Assembly (NCBI GenBank): GCA_019509985.1
Contig: JAEKLF010000069.1
Coordinates: forward strand, 1 to 42,297
DNA length: 42,297 nucleotides
Direction of reading: 5' to 3'
DNA from: Burkholderiales bacterium
Lineage (GTDB): Bacteria; Pseudomonadota; Gammaproteobacteria; Burkholderiales; Burkholderiaceae_C
Below the pieces are notes generated by a model that searched no databases, had not been told where the DNA came from, and saw only the letters and a program-made list of their open reading frames with translations. Of the stretch, positions 41,635-42,297 are shown one piece after another. Both the position numbers and the translations under genes were made by a program. Every line of letters begins with the position of its first letter. Position 1 is the first letter of the stretch.

Positions 41635-42297
41635 GTGCGTCTGCCGAACTCGCCTACTGGGCCGATGGCCAGCGCATCCCGCGCGAGGACTTCTACGCAC
41701 TGGCCTGCGACCCGGCGCGCAGCATCGTCGTCGAGGCCTGTGCCGGCGCGGGCAAGACCTGGATGCTGGTGTCGCGCATCCTGCGTGCGCTCCTCGAAGA
41801 GGGCGAATCCGCCTGCGAGCCGCACGAGATCCTGGCCATCACCTTCACCAAGAAGGCCGCCGGCGAAATGCGCGAGCGGCTCGACCAATGGCTCGAGCAG
41901 TTCGCCGAACGCAGCCCCGAGGAACTGGTGCGCGAACTGGTGATCCGCGGCGTCGAGCCCGATGCCGCGCGTGCCGCCGTGCCGCGCCTGCAAGGCCTCT
42001 ACAGGCGCCTGCTCGAAGGCGGCCGGCCGGTGCAGTTCCGCACCTTCCACGCCTGGTTCGCGGGCCTGCTGCGCAATGCGCCGCTGGCGGTGCTGCGCGA
42101 ACTCGGCCTGCCCGCGAACTACGAACTGCTCGAGGACGATGCCGAGGCGCGCTCGCGGACCTGGCGCCCCTTCTTCCAAGCGGTGACGGCCGACAAGGAG
42201 GCGCTGGCCGACTACTACGCCGTCGTCGCCACCTACGGCCGGTCGCAGACCGCCAAGGCCCTGGGCGAAGCGCTCACGCGCCGGGTCGAGTTCTCGC
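41631..42297 (+). CDS. AddA-like UvrD/RecB-family helicase, 3' end outside window
   Basis: The first 222 codons of a superfamily 1A helicase; the frame is still open at the window end. Walker A is VVEACAGAGKTWMLVSRILR (about 33-52), motif Ia is LAITFTKKAAGEMRERL and FRTFHAWFAGLLR is the next conserved motif. Its ATG overlaps the stop of the upstream nuclease gene (ATGA), so the two are translationally coupled, as expected for subunits of one double-strand-break repair complex. A C-terminal nuclease domain would be expected beyond the edge but cannot be seen. Confidence 0.92.
   Translation, partial: MSASAELAYWADGQRIPREDFYALACDPARSIVVEACAGAGKTWMLVSRILRALLEEGESACEPHEILAITFTKKAAGEMRERLDQWLEQFAERSPEELVRELVIRGVEPDAARAAVPRLQGLYRRLLEGGRPVQFRTFHAWFAGLLRNAPLAVLRELGLPANYELLEDDAEARSRTWRPFFQAVTADKEALADYYAVVATYGRSQTAKALGEALTRRVEFS

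Noticed and set aside
39316..41700. A 794-codon minus-strand frame opposite the AddB-like gene
   Set aside because: Composition (Gln/Arg/Gly repeats) and full overlap with a gene having clear motifs mark it as a shadow; the same applies to 23641-25836 (minus) and 34932-36674 (plus).

Overview
The window is about 42 kb of GC-rich bacterial chromosome, densely packed with housekeeping genes. The gene orders (radC / fkpB-ispH; surE-pcm-nlpD-rpoS-rlmD; carA-leuE-carB-greA; yhbY / rlmE-ftsH-folP-glmM; pstSCAB-phoU-phoBR; trxA-rho-rpmE2) and the protein sequences point to a betaproteobacterium of the order Burkholderiales. A PEP-CTERM protein, orphan LuxR-type regulators and GC-rich dispersed palindromes suggest the Rubrivivax/Roseateles/Leptothrix side of that order. 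That placement is inference from family knowledge; no 16S rRNA gene is present.

Layout. 1-3490: radC (cut by the window edge), a 5'-truncated fkpB remnant, ispH, serS and tRNA-Ser(CGA). 3540-6851: an accessory stretch with a sigma-54-type promoter and a PEP-CTERM protein, a class I glutamine amidotransferase, a small membrane-anchored hypothetical protein, decayed coding remnants and an orphan LuxR-type response regulator. 6953-13031: a quinone oxidoreductase-like gene, then surE-pcm-nlpD-rpoS and rlmD. 13159-15993: a secreted GH5 glycosidase behind a palindromic operator-like site, a BI-1/YccA membrane protein and a GlcG/HbpS-type protein. 16050-22805: carA-leuE-carB, greA, a DUF4149-like protein and yhbY. 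22811-27737: rlmE, ftsH, folP, glmM. 27738-34868: a complete phosphate-starvation block, pstSCAB-phoU-phoB-phoR, with clear Pho boxes. 34872-38897, all on the minus strand: a GT39/ArnT-like membrane glycosyltransferase, rpmE2, rho, trxA. 39043-end: an AddB-like Fe-S nuclease overlapping the start of an AddA-like UvrD helicase.

How the genes work together. PhoR/PhoB sense and answer phosphate limitation, PstSCAB imports phosphate and PhoU couples the two. SurE, Pcm, NlpD and RpoS form the classic stationary-phase cluster. CarA and CarB make carbamoyl phosphate for pyrimidines and arginine. SerS charges the tRNA-Ser encoded beside it. The last two genes probably form a RecBCD/AddAB-type double-strand-break repair enzyme.

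The least ordinary signals lie between genes or at gene ends. They are: a second PhoB-type promoter pointing away from pstS towards a ~125-nt transcript with an 18-codon ORF; a serS 3' end that appears twice in diverged form; an fkpB that has lost its 5' third at the very edge of radC; a 161-bp element with perfect 12-bp terminal inverted repeats between pstB and phoU; and a diverged copy of the response-regulator C-terminus 1 kb from the intact gene. No CRISPR array, recognisable transposase or obvious new defence system was seen.
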